Of a stretch of DNA of 64,000 bases, positions 14,101 through 36,708 are shown piece by piece (position 1 is the first letter of the stretch; every line of letters starts with the position of its first letter). Origin of the DNA: Solenopsis invicta (taxonomy: Eukaryota > Arthropoda > Insecta > Hymenoptera > Formicidae); assembly GCF_016802725.1 (NCBI RefSeq), contig NC_052672.1, positions 1,122,001 to 1,186,000 on the forward strand, written 5' to 3'. The notes under the pieces are model-generated. The model was given only the letters and a program-made list of their open reading frames with translations. It ran no database searches and was not told the DNA's origin. Made by a program: the position numbers and the translations under genes.

Positions 14101-14241
14101 TCCTTACATTTGTGGCAAATATTTCTCCATTACAATTAAATCAAGTAAGATTATTTCTAATAAATTAATGATTTCTTAGTACAAAATTTTTTATTTCAGG
14201 AAAACGAGACGAAGATCAATATAAAAAATGATGCTGAATAA
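2606..14241 (+). CDS. IFT80: IFT80, intraflagellar transport protein 80 (3' part, nine exons)
   Basis: IFT80 is a WD40/TPR-like subunit of the IFT-B complex that carries cargo along cilia; in insects it acts in ciliated sensory neurons. Exons follow GT-AG rules: 2606-2854, 4888-5051, 5712-5909, 8388-8538, 9808-9979, 10664-10786, 10948-11087, 13997-14144 and 14200-14241, with stop TAA at 14239. The phases join without interruption into about 461 residues. Family-matching stretches include NWNTPAIF, HFLIVEWN, IAWATDANVLAAMLD, RRGDGAIV, AEEAYAAI, IKNLPS and YNWNRALELA. They align from roughly residue 310 of the vertebrate protein of about 777 residues, so the first propeller is encoded upstream of base 1. 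The first exon here has its acceptor at 2604-2605. The last exon gives a short acidic/lysine tail. Introns 3 and 7 are long and full of repeats. Identity is from remembered family sequence, not a search. Confidence 0.93.
3251..3441. mobile_element. short hairpin MITE
   Basis: Terminal inverted repeats of about 35 bases begin TAAAATGAATGACAAGTTGG on the left and mirror as CCAATTCGTCATTCATTTTA on the right, with GAGATTTTCGC shared just inside. An inner inverted pair (GAAAAAACATATTGCAG-like) adds a second stem. It has no coding potential and lies in the IFT80 intron between the exons ending at 2854 and starting at 4888. Confidence 0.7.
3442..4887. other. IFT80 intron remainder, AT-rich
   Basis: The stretch has no recognised coding sequence. 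Bases 3600-3870 contain several near-repeats of a short motif (GAAGTCCG / GATGAAGTCC / CATTGAAGTCC), and 4330-4590 repeats short GACGTCATTAATTG-like units. Both look like decayed simple or mobile sequence. Confidence 0.4.
5134..5181. repeat. TA microsatellite
   Basis: An almost pure run of AT dinucleotides just 3' of the second IFT80 exon in the window. Confidence 0.95.
6060..8109. mobile_element. TTAA-flanked element containing an inverted copy of family A
   Basis: TTAA at 6060-6063 and 8106-8109 flank short inverted ends. The left end reads GAGGGCATATACACTTAGGA and the right end, inverted, reads GAAAACATATACACCTAGGA. A TTAA target duplication is typical of piggyBac-type elements. No transposase is left. 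Family A copy 2 lies nested at the right side. The left part holds insect repeat text (around 6740-6800, CGACAACCACTGAACCGATT) common in dispersed repeats. Confidence 0.5.
7147..8015 (-). mobile_element. terminal-inverted-repeat element, family A copy 2 (inverted)
   Basis: The sequence is the reverse complement of the copy at 11971-12820 along nearly its whole length, ending in GCCATATTACCCTGTTCTCCTCTA. Terminal motif and interior blocks are shared, including the pair of short imperfect repeats around AAAATGATATTTTTAATG. No reading frame. Divergence from the other copies suggests an old insertion. Confidence 0.75.
8870..9190. mobile_element. foldback element with a perfect GC-rich inner stem
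   Basis: Outer arms pair imperfectly (TTTCGAAGAAATTGAT at about 8929 with ATTGATTTCTTCGAAAC at about 9129, plus flanking blocks). Inside, 9061-9082 and 9104-9125 are perfect inverse complements (TAACGTACCGTAACGCCGAC and its inverse), separated by an ATT-repeat loop. No coding sequence. It lies in the IFT80 intron after the exon ending at 8538. Confidence 0.7.
9410..9545. repeat. low-complexity T/A tandem units
   Basis: A unit close to ACTTTTTATTTTATTATTTT repeats about four times in tandem, with T-tract length changes between copies. Confidence 0.7.
11088..11970. other. IFT80 intron, unassigned segment
   Basis: The first part of the long IFT80 intron holds no recognised exon. A 124-codon minus-strand frame at 11425-11799 is noticeably less AT-rich than its surroundings. 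It shows no motif I recognise and could be a relic of a mobile element. Confidence 0.35.
11971..12820 (+). mobile_element. terminal-inverted-repeat element, family A copy 3
   Basis: The ends are imperfect inverse repeats: AGAGGAGAAGAGGGTAATAT on the left and TAATACTTTATTCTCCTCTA on the right. The interior matches family A copies 1 and 2 base by base over long stretches. Non-coding, so non-autonomous. This is the cleanest copy for defining the family. Confidence 0.78.
12821..13260. repeat. degenerate tandem ATTTA-rich array
   Basis: Imperfect units of about 80-100 bases (AATAATGATTTAAAGAAA, ACGTTTATTTAA, ATTTATGTTTCATTAAT) recur four or five times with heavy divergence between copies. Non-coding intron DNA. 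Confidence 0.5.
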
Positions 14242-14616
14242 TATGAATAAATCAATGTTAAACAAAACATCAAATTCCAAAATACAGCATACAATATATT
14301 ACTGATATGTTTTATGTAATTAAAAAAGTGAATAGAAAGAGGTTGAAAAAGAGCGAGAAAAAGAGAAGTGAATACTCTAATGTTTCGGTAGTAAAATGAA
14401 ATACATATAAAGATAAAAATTGAGTTATTTAAACAATTAGAGAAATTAAACATGAATTGATTGAAGTAAATAGAATGCAAAAGGTATATGTTTCATGTAC
14501 AATTAAGTCTAGATTGTTTATTGAGGATTGTATTTATGTAATAATTTGATCATATATCTATAATATAGAAAAAAATGTATGTTCCTGCAGTAGAAATTCT
14601 TATATAAATATAGAAG

Positions 14617-14661
<45 letters not shown>

Positions 14662-14700
14662 TGTTATAAATATTCTCTAATTATTTATTTATTCAATAAA
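14242..14700 (+). other. IFT80 probable 3' UTR
   Basis: The stretch after the IFT80 stop is AT-rich and has no conserved reading frame. An AATAAA polyadenylation signal at 14695-14700 is the first good candidate. A TA microsatellite at about 14621-14658 would lie in the 3' UTR if that signal is used. The minus-strand frame across 14196-14480 looks like a chance antisense frame. Confidence 0.4.
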
Positions 14701-15400
14701 ATTATTAATTTATTCCGTACAATCCTTATGGAAATTGGATTCTGATGGAATTGGCTGAAAATTCAATATGTGTACATCTTGTCATCTTGATAAAAAGTCT
14801 CCTCATAGGCATAATTTCTAATTGACCGTTTGACCTCTACAAAGCTCTACCTGTTAAAAGTGTCTAATGTCATACTTTCTTATTTTCAACGAGTAAGATG
14901 TATGCTTACATCATTATTTTTGCATGCTTTTTAAATTATTTCTTTGTAAAATTTTAAATAAAGAGCTAAATTGATTTTAAGGACTTAAATCAACATTGTA
15001 TTGAATGCTGTCGCTTCACATCAATTAACTCAGGATCTGAAATGCACTATTTTGAAAATATTTATAGAGGGTTAGAGTAGGGAGAAAGAATAGAGGTGAG
15101 TGGTTTTGGGATACTTAATTAAAGCATTCTCGTGTCTTTCACTTCGGAGTACTTAATTAATGTGAATTCCCTCGCCTTTCACTTTAAAATGCTTGATTCG
15201 GTTTGCCGCAGTTACAATGGTTGTGTTAATTTAAAGAGATAAATATATTTTGTTACAAAGATGGTATTAATTTAAACATATATTTTCATGACTATATTTA
15301 TATCAATTTTATACTAGTGACAATATTCATTAATAATTATTACAATATAGACGTATTTTATATAACAACATATTTTTAACTCTTTTATTATTCTAATAAT
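14701..15400. other. intergenic AT-rich DNA between the IFT80 and SLC35C2 3' ends
   Basis: I see no exon, RNA gene or clear repeat in this stretch. Short near-duplicates (TCTTTCACTT near 15136 and 15176, each following an AATTAA) hint at an old tandem duplication. Confidence 0.4.
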
Positions 15401-15408
15401 TTGATTGA

Positions 15409-15460
15409 CACGCACACGCATGCACACACACACACACGCACACGCACACGCGCACGCGCA

Positions 15461-15513
<53 letters not shown>
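15409..15513. repeat. CA/CGCACA microsatellite
   Basis: An interrupted run of CA dinucleotides with CG substitutions over about 100 bases. Translations of this run in several frames are artefacts. Confidence 0.95.
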
Positions 15514-15515
<2 letters not shown>

Positions 15516-15724
15516 CGAGAGGAGACGAGAATATCGCAATTAAGACAAGATTTAAATAAAGAAGGGGAAAATAGGCAAGAGGAATTTTATTAGAATCTAG
15601 AATTTTAGGGTGCCAGAGCAACTGCAAATCGATTTAAATAAATTTTGAATTTCAAAAAACAAAAAAAACCGGGATGATGGAAAAATGTGGTTATACAATT
15701 AACTTACTGTTTGATGATATTAGA

Positions 15725-15850
15725 TCTGTTCATGTTGCTGTCTTTTTTTAATTAATTTCTTCGTCGTCTCTTTCTTACGGTCGAATATATATCTATCTCA
15801 TCTCGAGTGCAAAAATTGTTGGGTATTTCAAGCAACTCGAACAATCCTAT
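15725..15850. repeat. dispersed repeat, partner of 35840-35965
   Basis: About 120 bases here (GTTGCTGTCTTTTTTTAATT, then TCGTCGTCTCTTTCTTA, CATCTCGAGTGCAAAAATTG, TCAAGCAACTCGAACAA) match the reverse complement of 35840-35965. The second copy is inside a small terminal-inverted-repeat element. Confidence 0.7.
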
Positions 15851-16259
15851 TGTATACTTTTAGGCTTACTATAGGTCTGTGAGAGTCTCTGTTGATTGGT
15901 CAGACTTCGTTCATTCGGATTAAAAATCATGCACTAACTTCAGGATAGACAGGAATAGTTTGACACTGAAAGTGAGTGTTGAATTAGAGAGAAAGGGAGA
16001 GTTGGAGAACCTGTTCAAGTTCCTCGGCAGAAGATGGAAAAGATAAAGAATGAGGAACTCTTTCGAATTCTTCACCATGAAGTGGCTCGAGAGAATGAAC
16101 ATTCAGGAACTCAAGAAGTAATCGTGGAAGAAAAGGTAATGATGACAATGGTTTTCACTCTGAACCCTGTTTTTTTATATCGTTTATATAGAGATTTCCG
16201 AACTCACTGCTACATAGAAATACCACTTTACCCCACATCACCTTACATTTCTTAATTAC

Positions 16260-17140
16260 ATTTTAAAACCATATATCATCCCCCACAGAAAAAACTGTAA
16301 AGAATTTTATTGCAAAAAAATAATACTTCAGTCAGGATAGGAACCTGGATCTCTCGACTTCCGTGTGTCCTACGACCGTAGAATGCCCGCACAGAATTCG
16401 AGAAATCTATGTTCGAACTCTGTTTGAAGTGTTTTTTTTTCGCAATAAAATTTACAGTTTTTGAGGAGGATTTTGCGGCGTTCAGTTCGAATAAGTTAAA
16501 GAATGAAAAAATCACATTAAAATTTATTGATTTATTTTAAGAAAATAAAATAATATTTTACCCTTTTCTTCTCTCTATTTACTATTAACGAAATTAAGAA
16601 ATGTAAATTAAAATATGTAGTGCAACAAAAATGTGACAATATGAAGAAATATGGTAACATTACTATTGTAATAATTGATTTAACTGATGATGTGACATAA
16701 GTTTGTTCTCCATGCCAAAGTTCAAGTTCAAATCCACATAAAACAATATAACTCTAAATCGGTTTTTAAGCGATTTAGAAGCGATCGCTCTACCTCATCT
16801 CTCGGAAGACTAAAAGCAAACCACTGAGAATAACTCTGCCCAAGAAAGTTTCTTCTAAGGTCGTTCGGAGCCGGCGTTAAAACTGTAGGTTCTATATACA
16901 GATATCTACGGATATATGCAAATGAGACAAGCCTATGCGCTGACAAACATATGGCACGCGAAGAAATGAGTCATTGATTTACTGTACAAAAAATATTTTT
17001 CATTAAAATATTTTTATCGTAAAATATATTTTAATTTACATTCTTATTCTATGCATTGGGGTATTCTAATAATCCAAATCTATCACATTTTCCAATTTCA
17101 GAAAATACATAAAATACATAGCAATAGAGTTCTATACTGT
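16260..17140. other. intergenic segment with possible SINE-like piece
   Basis: The segment at about 16700-16960 is less AT-rich than its flanks. On - it contains GGTAGAGCGATCGCTTCTAA, which resembles an RNA polymerase III A-box region, about 60 bases before GGATTTGAACTTGAACTTTG. This could be a tRNA-derived SINE relic, but no fold or tail is clear. The rest shows nothing I can name. Confidence 0.25.
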
Positions 17141-17847
17141 TTAAGAGGGGACCCTAGTCCCCCCTAGTCTACACTAGGGGACACCTAGTGTAAACAGCCG
17201 TTTTTTCTCGATTTAAAAAAAATATGGCAAAATGTATTGAATGTAGACAAAGTATACGATAATATTCACTATTTAAACTAATTAAAAAAATTTTGTTGGT
17301 GTTAAAAAATTTCAAAATGACGGCACAGCAGCTGCTTGAAGTTGGCTCCTCGAATTTACGCCGGCCTACATCGAGGTCACAAAATTAATATGAAACAAAA
17401 ATTTCAAGAAAATTTCGTTAGTTTATATAAAAACACACAGCATATACCTAAATTCATAAAATTGCAAAAACGGCGACATAAACGAAAAAAGCACTTTAAA
17501 CAATTGTTAATAATTATTGTTTAAAGTAAAATATTAATGATCGGATAGATATATACTGGGACCAGATTGAAGAATAAACATGTAAAATTTGAAGATCATC
17601 GGTCAAGTAGTTTTTGAGTTACATGTCTCGGCGCGCAAAATTTAGCGTTTTGAGAAAAAGACGTTTGAAGTTATATACCTACACGCTCCGGCCGCTGAAG
17701 CCGACTCACCTTTCTTTGAAATGAATACAAAAGAAAGTCTCTTATAACTTTCTAATGTTTTCTAATGTTTCGAGATAATTTCCTAACAATTTTAGCAAAC
17801 AACAGAAAACGTGAAAAAATCAATTTTACAATAGATTCCCCCCTTAA
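17141..17847. mobile_element. candidate TTAA-flanked element
   Basis: TTAA at 17141-17144 is followed by GAGGGGACCC, and TTAA at 17844-17847 is preceded by GATTCCCCCC, giving short G-rich inverted ends. A small hairpin (CCTAGTCCCCCCTAG) lies just inside the left end. No transposase. It could be a piggyBac-type non-autonomous element, or the match could be chance. Confidence 0.35.
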
Positions 17848-18510
17848 GGGTTATTTCAAATTCATTACAAATTTTTATAGATTCTTCGATTCCTTTTTTA
17901 ATCTGAAAGAGAATTCACAATTGGTGACATAAAAGTGAAGTCTTTTGGAACTCTTTAGAATACTTTTAGAACAGAAATGGGATGGAAAAGAATTTATTTT
18001 GTGATTTGGGAATTAAAAAAGTATTCTCTTAGAATTTTCTGTGTTATCTGGATATTGATTGAATTTATTTTTCTTCAAACTATAGTAATTAGTATGATTT
18101 ACTAATTAAAATAAAAAAATCTATTTGCATAAAATTATATAAATATATTTAATATTATGTATTAATCATTTACAATTTTTGCCATTACATTAGATAAAGT
18201 AAAGTCCAGAAGAGTAAAAATTTATCGAAATTTACCATGATGTTTTTTGCACCCACCGAATTTTTCCGATTAACCTTCTTAATAATAATGATCAATAAGC
18301 CTTCATTTACATAGTGACATTTTTCTATCAATATTAATACGCGTGACAAATCCATTTCACACTTTCATTTTTGTACTTTGCGATCTTTTACAATATTCGT
18401 CTTATTTTTATGCAATGATAATATATAGAAGTATATATTACATCTAATATATTTTACAGTAAACACATATTACATTATTAATTAAATTTTTCGTGATGCA
18501 TTGAATGTCG

Positions 18511-18511
18511 C

Positions 18512-18569
<58 letters not shown>
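18511..18569. repeat. GA microsatellite
   Basis: A nearly pure run of GA dinucleotides between SLC35C2 and IFT80. Confidence 0.95.
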
Positions 18570-18570
<1 letters not shown>

Positions 18571-19201
18571 TCGAACAAATATTTAGAATTTTAAAAGATG
18601 ATTGAGGCTGTAGTCTACTTGATACTACAAGTGGCTCGAAACATTTAATTGAGAACAAAGAATTTTGTTAACTGATCAATCAAAAAAGCTTCGTAGCATT
18701 TGCGTGAAGTGGACCGTGACTTAAAAGAGATCTAAGACTATAACTTTTTAATGTTAAAAGTTAAAATCTGTAATGTCACTTCTGTAGAATTTGTATGCAA
18801 AGCAGAAAAAAATATTTTCTGATTTTTATTTTTTAATTCTATTTAATAATTTTGAAAGAGAAAGTAAAAAAAAGTTGATGTTATAGTAATAGTAGATGTC
18901 ATAGTAATTTAATTTTGTTTTAATATATTTAATAAATTCTTTGATGTTTTTACTTTTTTGGATTTTTCCTGCTCACTTCTACATTTCAACTTTTCTCAGT
19001 TTTTATTGACCGTTAAAAATTTTGTTCTGGTATATTAAATTTTATAAGACAAATTTGTGTTGTAAAATTTATGATATTAATAATTTGATAATTGGTCGTA
19101 AAATTTACACTGGAAAAATATAAAATGCTATAAACTATAAATGTATATTATTTGGAACATTCTTCTTAATAAAAATTCTTCAAGTCTCAAAGCACGATGT
19201 A

Positions 19202-31279
<12,078 letters not shown>

Positions 31280-31869
31280 CTAAAATAAAAGATTTTCTGA
31301 AAAAGAATATATATTGGCGATGTAAACTTACAATAAAGAAAAACAGGGGCGCAAGAAAGTAAAACAATTTTTAAAAATCAGGATTTATCTCGCATTTTTT
31401 TATACTATCGTCAACAATAGAGAATAATAGAGAGTCAACAATAGAAAAAAACATTCTGATTTCTATATTTCTTAAATGTTTTAATTAAGAGTAAGAAACA
31501 AATATCTCATACAGCACACAAATGTCGAACCAATGTTCAAACGTAGATTCAGTATTAAAAAGACATTGTAGAAACAAATGTTAACAATTATTGCTTGGTG
31601 TATGCCTTGTAAATATTGCAATTCAATATTTAAGAATGTTCTTTAATATTGATTCAACATTTATTTAATGTATTAGGTATATACATGAGTTTTAATCCTT
31701 TTTTCAACCCTTCATAAAATAATTATTTTTAATTAAAATATTTTCTAACTATTTTTGTAAGCTTGGTATTAAACTTTCTAAAACGCTGTTTATTATGATT
31801 AGATGATGCACATAACGTTAAAAGTAACAGTTAATACGAGTGAAAAACTGTATATTCGACATTGCATTT

Positions 31870-32600
31870 AATATGAATTCCAACAAAGGAAAAATGCTGC
31901 TAAAGCATATGAACCCATTTGCTCTGTTCTTGGGAAAAAATATCCCAATATATACAAATATCGGTTTTGTCGCTTTAAAGACGATGATCTTGACATAAGT
32001 AATCGTCAGTGTTTTGAAACGCCACGAAAGCTTGAGGCTTACAATTTGGAAGAGCTGTTGAAACCTATCCCAAATGCAAGTAGAACTCGGAGTTGACTAA
32101 GACACAGTTTCAAGGTGACCCACGACTGCATAAAATGGAAAAACGGGTATTGCATGAATTGTCGCAAAATAGCATTATCTGCTGATTGAGTACGTGCTTT
32201 CCAGGCAGTACAAAAAAAGATTTTTGTGGAAAATTATTACTGGCGATAAAAAATGAATTATATAATTCTAAACGCAGACATTCGAGGGTGGACCTCGGCC
32301 TTCTATGTTAATGGCAAAATCTAATATTCACAATAAAAAGGTTTCTTAATGTATTTACTAGGATGCAAAAGGTGTAATTTATTACGAGGTGTAATTTACT
32401 CCGTCAGCCGGGTGAAACAGTTCACGCTACAGTCATCAGTTGAATAATTTGGCAAAATTGAAAAGGAAAGGCCATTCATTGGCAAGGGAGTTAAAAAGTT
32501 GTTTTGCTGCATGATAACGCTAAGCCACATGTTGTTTAGATCACTCAACAAACTATCATTAACTTGAGCTGGAAAATACTTCTGCATACTTTCTTGACTT
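31870..32600 (+). pseudogene. decayed mariner transposase
   Basis: Broken plus-strand frames show mariner-family pieces in order: KNAAKAYEPICSVLGK (N-terminal domain), a degenerate LEELL block, ITGDKKW-like remnant near 32245, NIHNKKV and GVIYYE near 32320-32380, then LLHDNAKPHVV near 32505. Numerous stops and indels separate them. It differs from the element at 26297 and belongs to another mariner subgroup. Fully inactive. Confidence 0.7.
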
Positions 32601-32894
32601 GACGGATTATGATCTATTCCGTCGCATTTAAACAGATTTTCATCTATACCAGCAAGACAACGTATTCGAGATGTGGCAGAAATATGATTTAATGAATTCA
32701 TTATTTCTAAACCGATATCTTTCTTTCAAGAAAGAATCCGATTGTTGCCCGAAAGATGGCAGAATATTATAGAAAATGAAAGAAAATATTTTTCAGATTT
32801 ATTTATAATCAATGTGTCATGTGATAAACAAATAAAAATTTAAGTTAAAAGATTAAAACTTTTGTATATATTTAATATTACATGTAAATTTATA

Positions 32895-32899
32895 TATAC

Positions 32900-32948
<49 letters not shown>
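32895..32948. repeat. TA microsatellite
   Basis: Run of TA dinucleotides ending in a short CA stretch. Confidence 0.9.
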
Positions 32949-32949
<1 letters not shown>

Positions 32950-32951
<2 letters not shown>

Positions 32952-33535
32952 GTACGTTATATTGTTTAAGAAAATTGAATAAAAAAATTAGTTTAAAAAT
33001 TGTTAAAAAATGGTATGGAAAATTTAAAGAACAATATATTGATTCTTATTATTTAAAACTAGTTTTTCTATCTTTCTAAAATGTAAATATATAGATATAT
33101 AAAATATAATACTTTATAAAGTTAATAGAATAAATTTTAAACTTAATCAACCTTTACCAGGATTTACTTAACCGGAATCAAAATTATTTTGTAAATTTAG
33201 GTTTTTTCGATAATAATTTTTCGATTTAATAATACGTTTTATACATTTATTTTATAAAAATTTTTGTAACAATACACAACTAATTACTTTTTAAATTTCC
33301 CTAAATTAAAAATCTATTATTTTCATGTAATTAGTATTAATTTTATTAACAAATAAAAAATGTATAGTGTTTTTATTAAAACATATATATTTTATTATAG
33401 TTTTTATTATTACATTTTAAATAAGTAATACAATAATCTAAAATAACTAACAATTGATGTCAAAATAATGACAATGTACCATCTGAAAAACTATACATAT
33501 TAATATATAAAAATTATGTTTTATTTAATAACATA

Positions 33536-33591
<56 letters not shown>

Positions 33592-34750
33592 CACATTTTT
33601 CAAATTTCAAAAAATAATAATTTATTCAATGTTATTTTAACATTATAACAACATTAATAGTTAATCAAGAAAAATGAACATATAAAAATTCAATGTAGAA
33701 ACAATATTTACATCTTAACGTTGCTTAATCTCAGCAATGTTTTTCCAATGTTCTATGTTGTATGGGTAAGAAAGAGTAGGATAAATTGGACTTACAATAT
33801 TTGCTCTCTTATAAAATGTGTTAAAATAAAGATATTGTTAGAAAGAGAATTAAATTCTCTTCATTTTTGCTGTAGATTTTGACGTATCTCTTAAACTATT
33901 GTGAAAAATAGAAATATGTTTCAAATTGGAACTTCCTATTTTTGTCGATTGTTTAATAAAATTCTAAGTTTTTTTATTATATATTTTTTAGGATTAAATA
34001 AAAACAAACAATTAATAGTCAAAAATGCAAATTTTATTTAGAATAAATATTATAGAAAATTCAAATAATTTGATTTAAAATCAATTAATAAATTCAATGT
34101 ATTCCTAGTTTGATGACATAATAGTTCACTAAAATATTTCTAAGACCAAATCTGGTCTACCAATTGCAAGTGTTATGACTAGATTACAATTCCAATGTAA
34201 TATAATCAAAGTTGTGTTTTTTGTCTTTAATGGAGGCCCACACCCATTCACATATATTGGCTTAAAAATTTTTTAGTATACCTGATTAATCCCATTCCCC
34301 TCAATACCCTAATTTACATTGAGCAGTTTGGAATGCGTACTAAGCAAATGTTTATAGTGTTACATGTGTGTTGAAAATGCATACTATTATGATTTGCTAC
34401 ATCTGTATTTGATATGTATCGTATCAAACTACTCATCATTTACGTCACTGAATTAAATTTATTATGAATATTGCACTTGGTATGCTTATTAAACGACCAG
34501 TGTAAATTATACCTATATCCTCTATATCTATAAAATGAGCATAAACAAATTATAAGTTTTTAAGATGTCAAATTTTTCTAGTATTATTTAAAGAATCATT
34601 AAGTTTGTAAAGAAAAATCAGGTTTGTTATAATTTTAAAAAACATTTTTAAAACTTATTCACCGTTTTCAAGAATTTTCACAGATAATTTCTTTAAATCA
34701 AGATTTGTTTGTTCCAGGCATTTTCTTGACATATTAAACAGTTTTTGTAA
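32950..34750. other. spacer or SLC35C2 leader intron, AT-rich
   Basis: Apart from the GT microsatellite I see no gene or bounded repeat. If the leader exons at 34924-35033 are real, this is intron. Confidence 0.4.
33539..33582. repeat. GT microsatellite
   Basis: Run of GT dinucleotides followed by a short TA stretch. Confidence 0.95.
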
Positions 34751-34923
34751 AATATGGAAATTGTAAAAGAAAAAAATTATAAAATTTGGAATGAGAATTT
34801 GAGAAACGTACCGCTCTGTTATAAAATCTCGAGCATAGAGAAATTATTAGCGAACCATTCTGTTCTGAGAATTATTGAATACGTCAATCGCCCAGGAACG
34901 AAAAGTATCCATACGCCACTCAC

Positions 34924-35033
34924 GACATCATCATTATTATCACTTTCGCTCTCCTGAAAAAGCAAGGATTAAAGGATTGAAAGGTTCATCAACAATCATT
35001 GGAGTATTTGATCGCTTACCTTGATTTCAACAT
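34924..35033 (-). CDS. possible SLC35C2 leader exons with in-frame N-terminal extension
   Basis: Two candidate minus-strand exons lie upstream of the main SLC35C2 ATG. The first would start at an ATG at 35033 and end at 35020 before a GTAAGC donor. The second is a 30-nt microexon, 34953-34924, between a CAG acceptor and a GTGAGT donor. Joined to the acceptor at 31280-31281, they keep one open frame of 15 codons (MLKSRRAKVIIMMMS, then N) into the annotated SLC35C2 start. In-frame joining across two junctions may be chance. The methionine at 31275 would still be a plausible start. Confidence 0.3.
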
Positions 35034-35327
35034 AAGATAATGTGAAGTGCTATGTTGTACGCGAATATAACCTAAGATTACAGAACAAACACAACACTTT
35101 ATCAAATACTATCACTTGAATAAATATACTCTCAACAAATGTCCGGCTTTTGTGTCTTTTCCGCTGCAGTTGTTCACGTAAATAAAAAAAATTTATCTGT
35201 CAGCCTATCAACGATAAAGAAAGTAATATGTTACACTCATTTTCTTTCTCGCTCTTTTTCTCTTTTCCTCTCTCCCATTCGCTTGCTCATTTTCTCTCTC
35301 TCTCTCTCTCTCTCTCTTATAATTAAT

Positions 35328-35484
35328 AGCGTTTTTCATTGGGAAAACTAGTGCGCACTGAATGTGCACTTGCTACAGGTAATTGGGCGTTTCCGTTGGC
35401 ACCGTCATCGCGCAAACCGAAACGTCCAATTGCCAGCGGCGAGTGCACACTCAGTGCGCACTAGTTTTCCCAATGAAAAACGCT
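35328..35484. mobile_element. MITE with long perfect ends
   Basis: Terminal inverted repeats begin AGCGTTTTTCATTGGGAAAA and extend about 35 bases as exact inverse complements (through CTAGTGCGCACT). The flanking AT/TA bases fit a TA-type target. Non-coding core of about 70 bases. Confidence 0.85.
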
Positions 35485-35606
35485 ATAAAACTTATTGCAA
35501 ATAAAGGCTGCGTTCCGAAATTCAATGCGACTGCAGGGGTGCCACCTTCTACTATGGGTGCGTTCCAAAATTCTACTTGTTGGTATTATTAGTGTGCCGT
35601 CACATG

Positions 35607-35792
35607 GGGCGTAACTTGCGTAAGCGTAATGGCTCTGGCAGACCAGCGCGATTTGCGACACGCGACGCGCGATTTGCGACACGCGACGCGCGATTATCCA
35701 ATAGGCGTTTACAATTTTTTAAAAAGACGTACGCCTATTGGATAATCGCGCGTCGCGTGTCGCAAATCGCGCTGGTCTGCCAGAGCCATAAC
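35607..35792. mobile_element. GC-rich foldback with a duplicated 21-bp unit in one arm
   Basis: Right arm 35730-35790 pairs with left arm 35629-35709. The arms are exact except that the left arm carries a second tandem copy of the 21-base unit starting GATTTGCGACACGCGACGCG. The loop is about 20 AT-rich bases at 35710-35729. Outside this, GCGTAACTTGCG at 35610 and after 36070 suggest it is the core of a larger split element. Confidence 0.8.
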
Positions 35793-35793
35793 T

Positions 35794-36069
35794 GGCGGGT
35801 TCCGATAGCGCACATTCCGATAACACACAAACCACTCACAATAGGTTTGTTCGAGTTGCTTGAAATCCCCAAAAATTTTTGCACTCGAGATGAGATAAAT
35901 ATATATTCGATCCTAAGAAAGAGAGAGACGACAAAGAAATTAATTCAAAAAGGGCAGCAACACGAACAGGCCTAATGGTAGATGCCTAGAGATTTTCCGT
36001 AGGCTGGGTTAGATAAGTCAAGATGATTTTTTGGTGGGCTATCGGGATGTGCGCTATCGGAACCCTCCC
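35794..36069. mobile_element. MITE, family B copy 1
   Basis: Ends GGCGGGTTCCGATAGCGCAC (left) and GTGCGCTATCGGAACCCTCC (right) are inverse complements. A second, shorter copy is at 41987-42125. This one contains the 125-base block also found at 15725-15850 and a GGGTTAGATAAGTCAAGATGA motif shared with copy 2. Confidence 0.8.
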
Positions 36070-36193
36070 AAGCGTAACTTGCGCCGACCAATGATATCGT
36101 TTTACTGAAACATCAGCTTCCTCCTAGTTACTTTACGCTTTTTACGTTATTATCGTTACGTCGAATGCAATTTCCTGCGTAAGAAACGCTGTG

Positions 36194-36279
36194 TACAGTC
36201 GTTTTCATTATAGTTGCGACACTTTTTTTTGGATGCATTTCTGAACGCGCAACTATAACGAGAGATGAGAACGACTGTA
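36194..36279. repeat. terminal hairpin, left
   Basis: TACAGTCGTTTTCATTATAG at the left pairs with the inverse near 36279 (CTATAACGAGAGATGAGAAC, then GACTGTA), giving a stem interrupted by a T-rich loop. The same hairpin ends the element on the right at 40188-40274. Confidence 0.75.
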
Positions 36280-36474
36280 GTTGTGGAGGTTAGCGCGAAA
36301 TATCAAACGTTGGTATACAAGGTGTCGCAAATAAAATTTGGGTACCTTGGAGGAAATGTAAGATAAGTATACTCGCAAATATTTTTCAAATAGATTTTTT
36401 AAAAAAATATTCGCACATTTTCCGTATTTGATCGGTTTTAATCTAATTAAGTTTATAAATTTGTCATTACAACA

Positions 36475-36612
36475 CGATGAGCTGCGATGCTTAGATATAG
36501 TTAAATAAATTGTAACTGTAACAAATATTAAAAATTAACATTTTAAGTATTTGTTACAGCTATAATTATAATTTATTTAACTACATCTAAGCATCTCTGA
36601 TCATCGTTGTTG
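36475..36612. repeat. 135-bp palindrome, copy 1
   Basis: Arms read GATGCTTAGATATAGTTAAA and its inverse TTTAACTACATCTAAGCATC, with ACTGTAACAAATATTAAAAA nearer the centre. Copies recur at about 38480-38620 and 39860-39998, so the palindrome marks the module borders of the surrounding structure. Confidence 0.85.
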
Positions 36613-36708
36613 TAATGACGAATTTATAAAGCTCAATTAGACCAAAGCCAATCCAATACAAGAAGATGTGTTATTTATTAATTAAAACTAACTTTTTCTT
36701 TTTTGCAG

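Noticed and set aside
15314..15627. Several Cys/Val, Ala/His or Thr/His frames
   Set aside because: They are translations of the CA/CG microsatellite.
16034..16135. Possible short exon MEKIKNEELFRILHHEV... ending before GTAATG
   Set aside because: It has an ATG and a donor-like end, but no partner exon and no family match.
16720..16960. Possible tRNA gene or tRNA-derived SINE
   Set aside because: An A-box-like string is present on -, but no cloverleaf can be drawn and the B-box-like part is poor. Mentioned only as a weak hint in the intergenic entry.
32396..32701. Minus-strand 101-codon frame
   Set aside because: The plus strand of its first part carries decayed mariner coding sequence; the minus-strand frame is its shadow.
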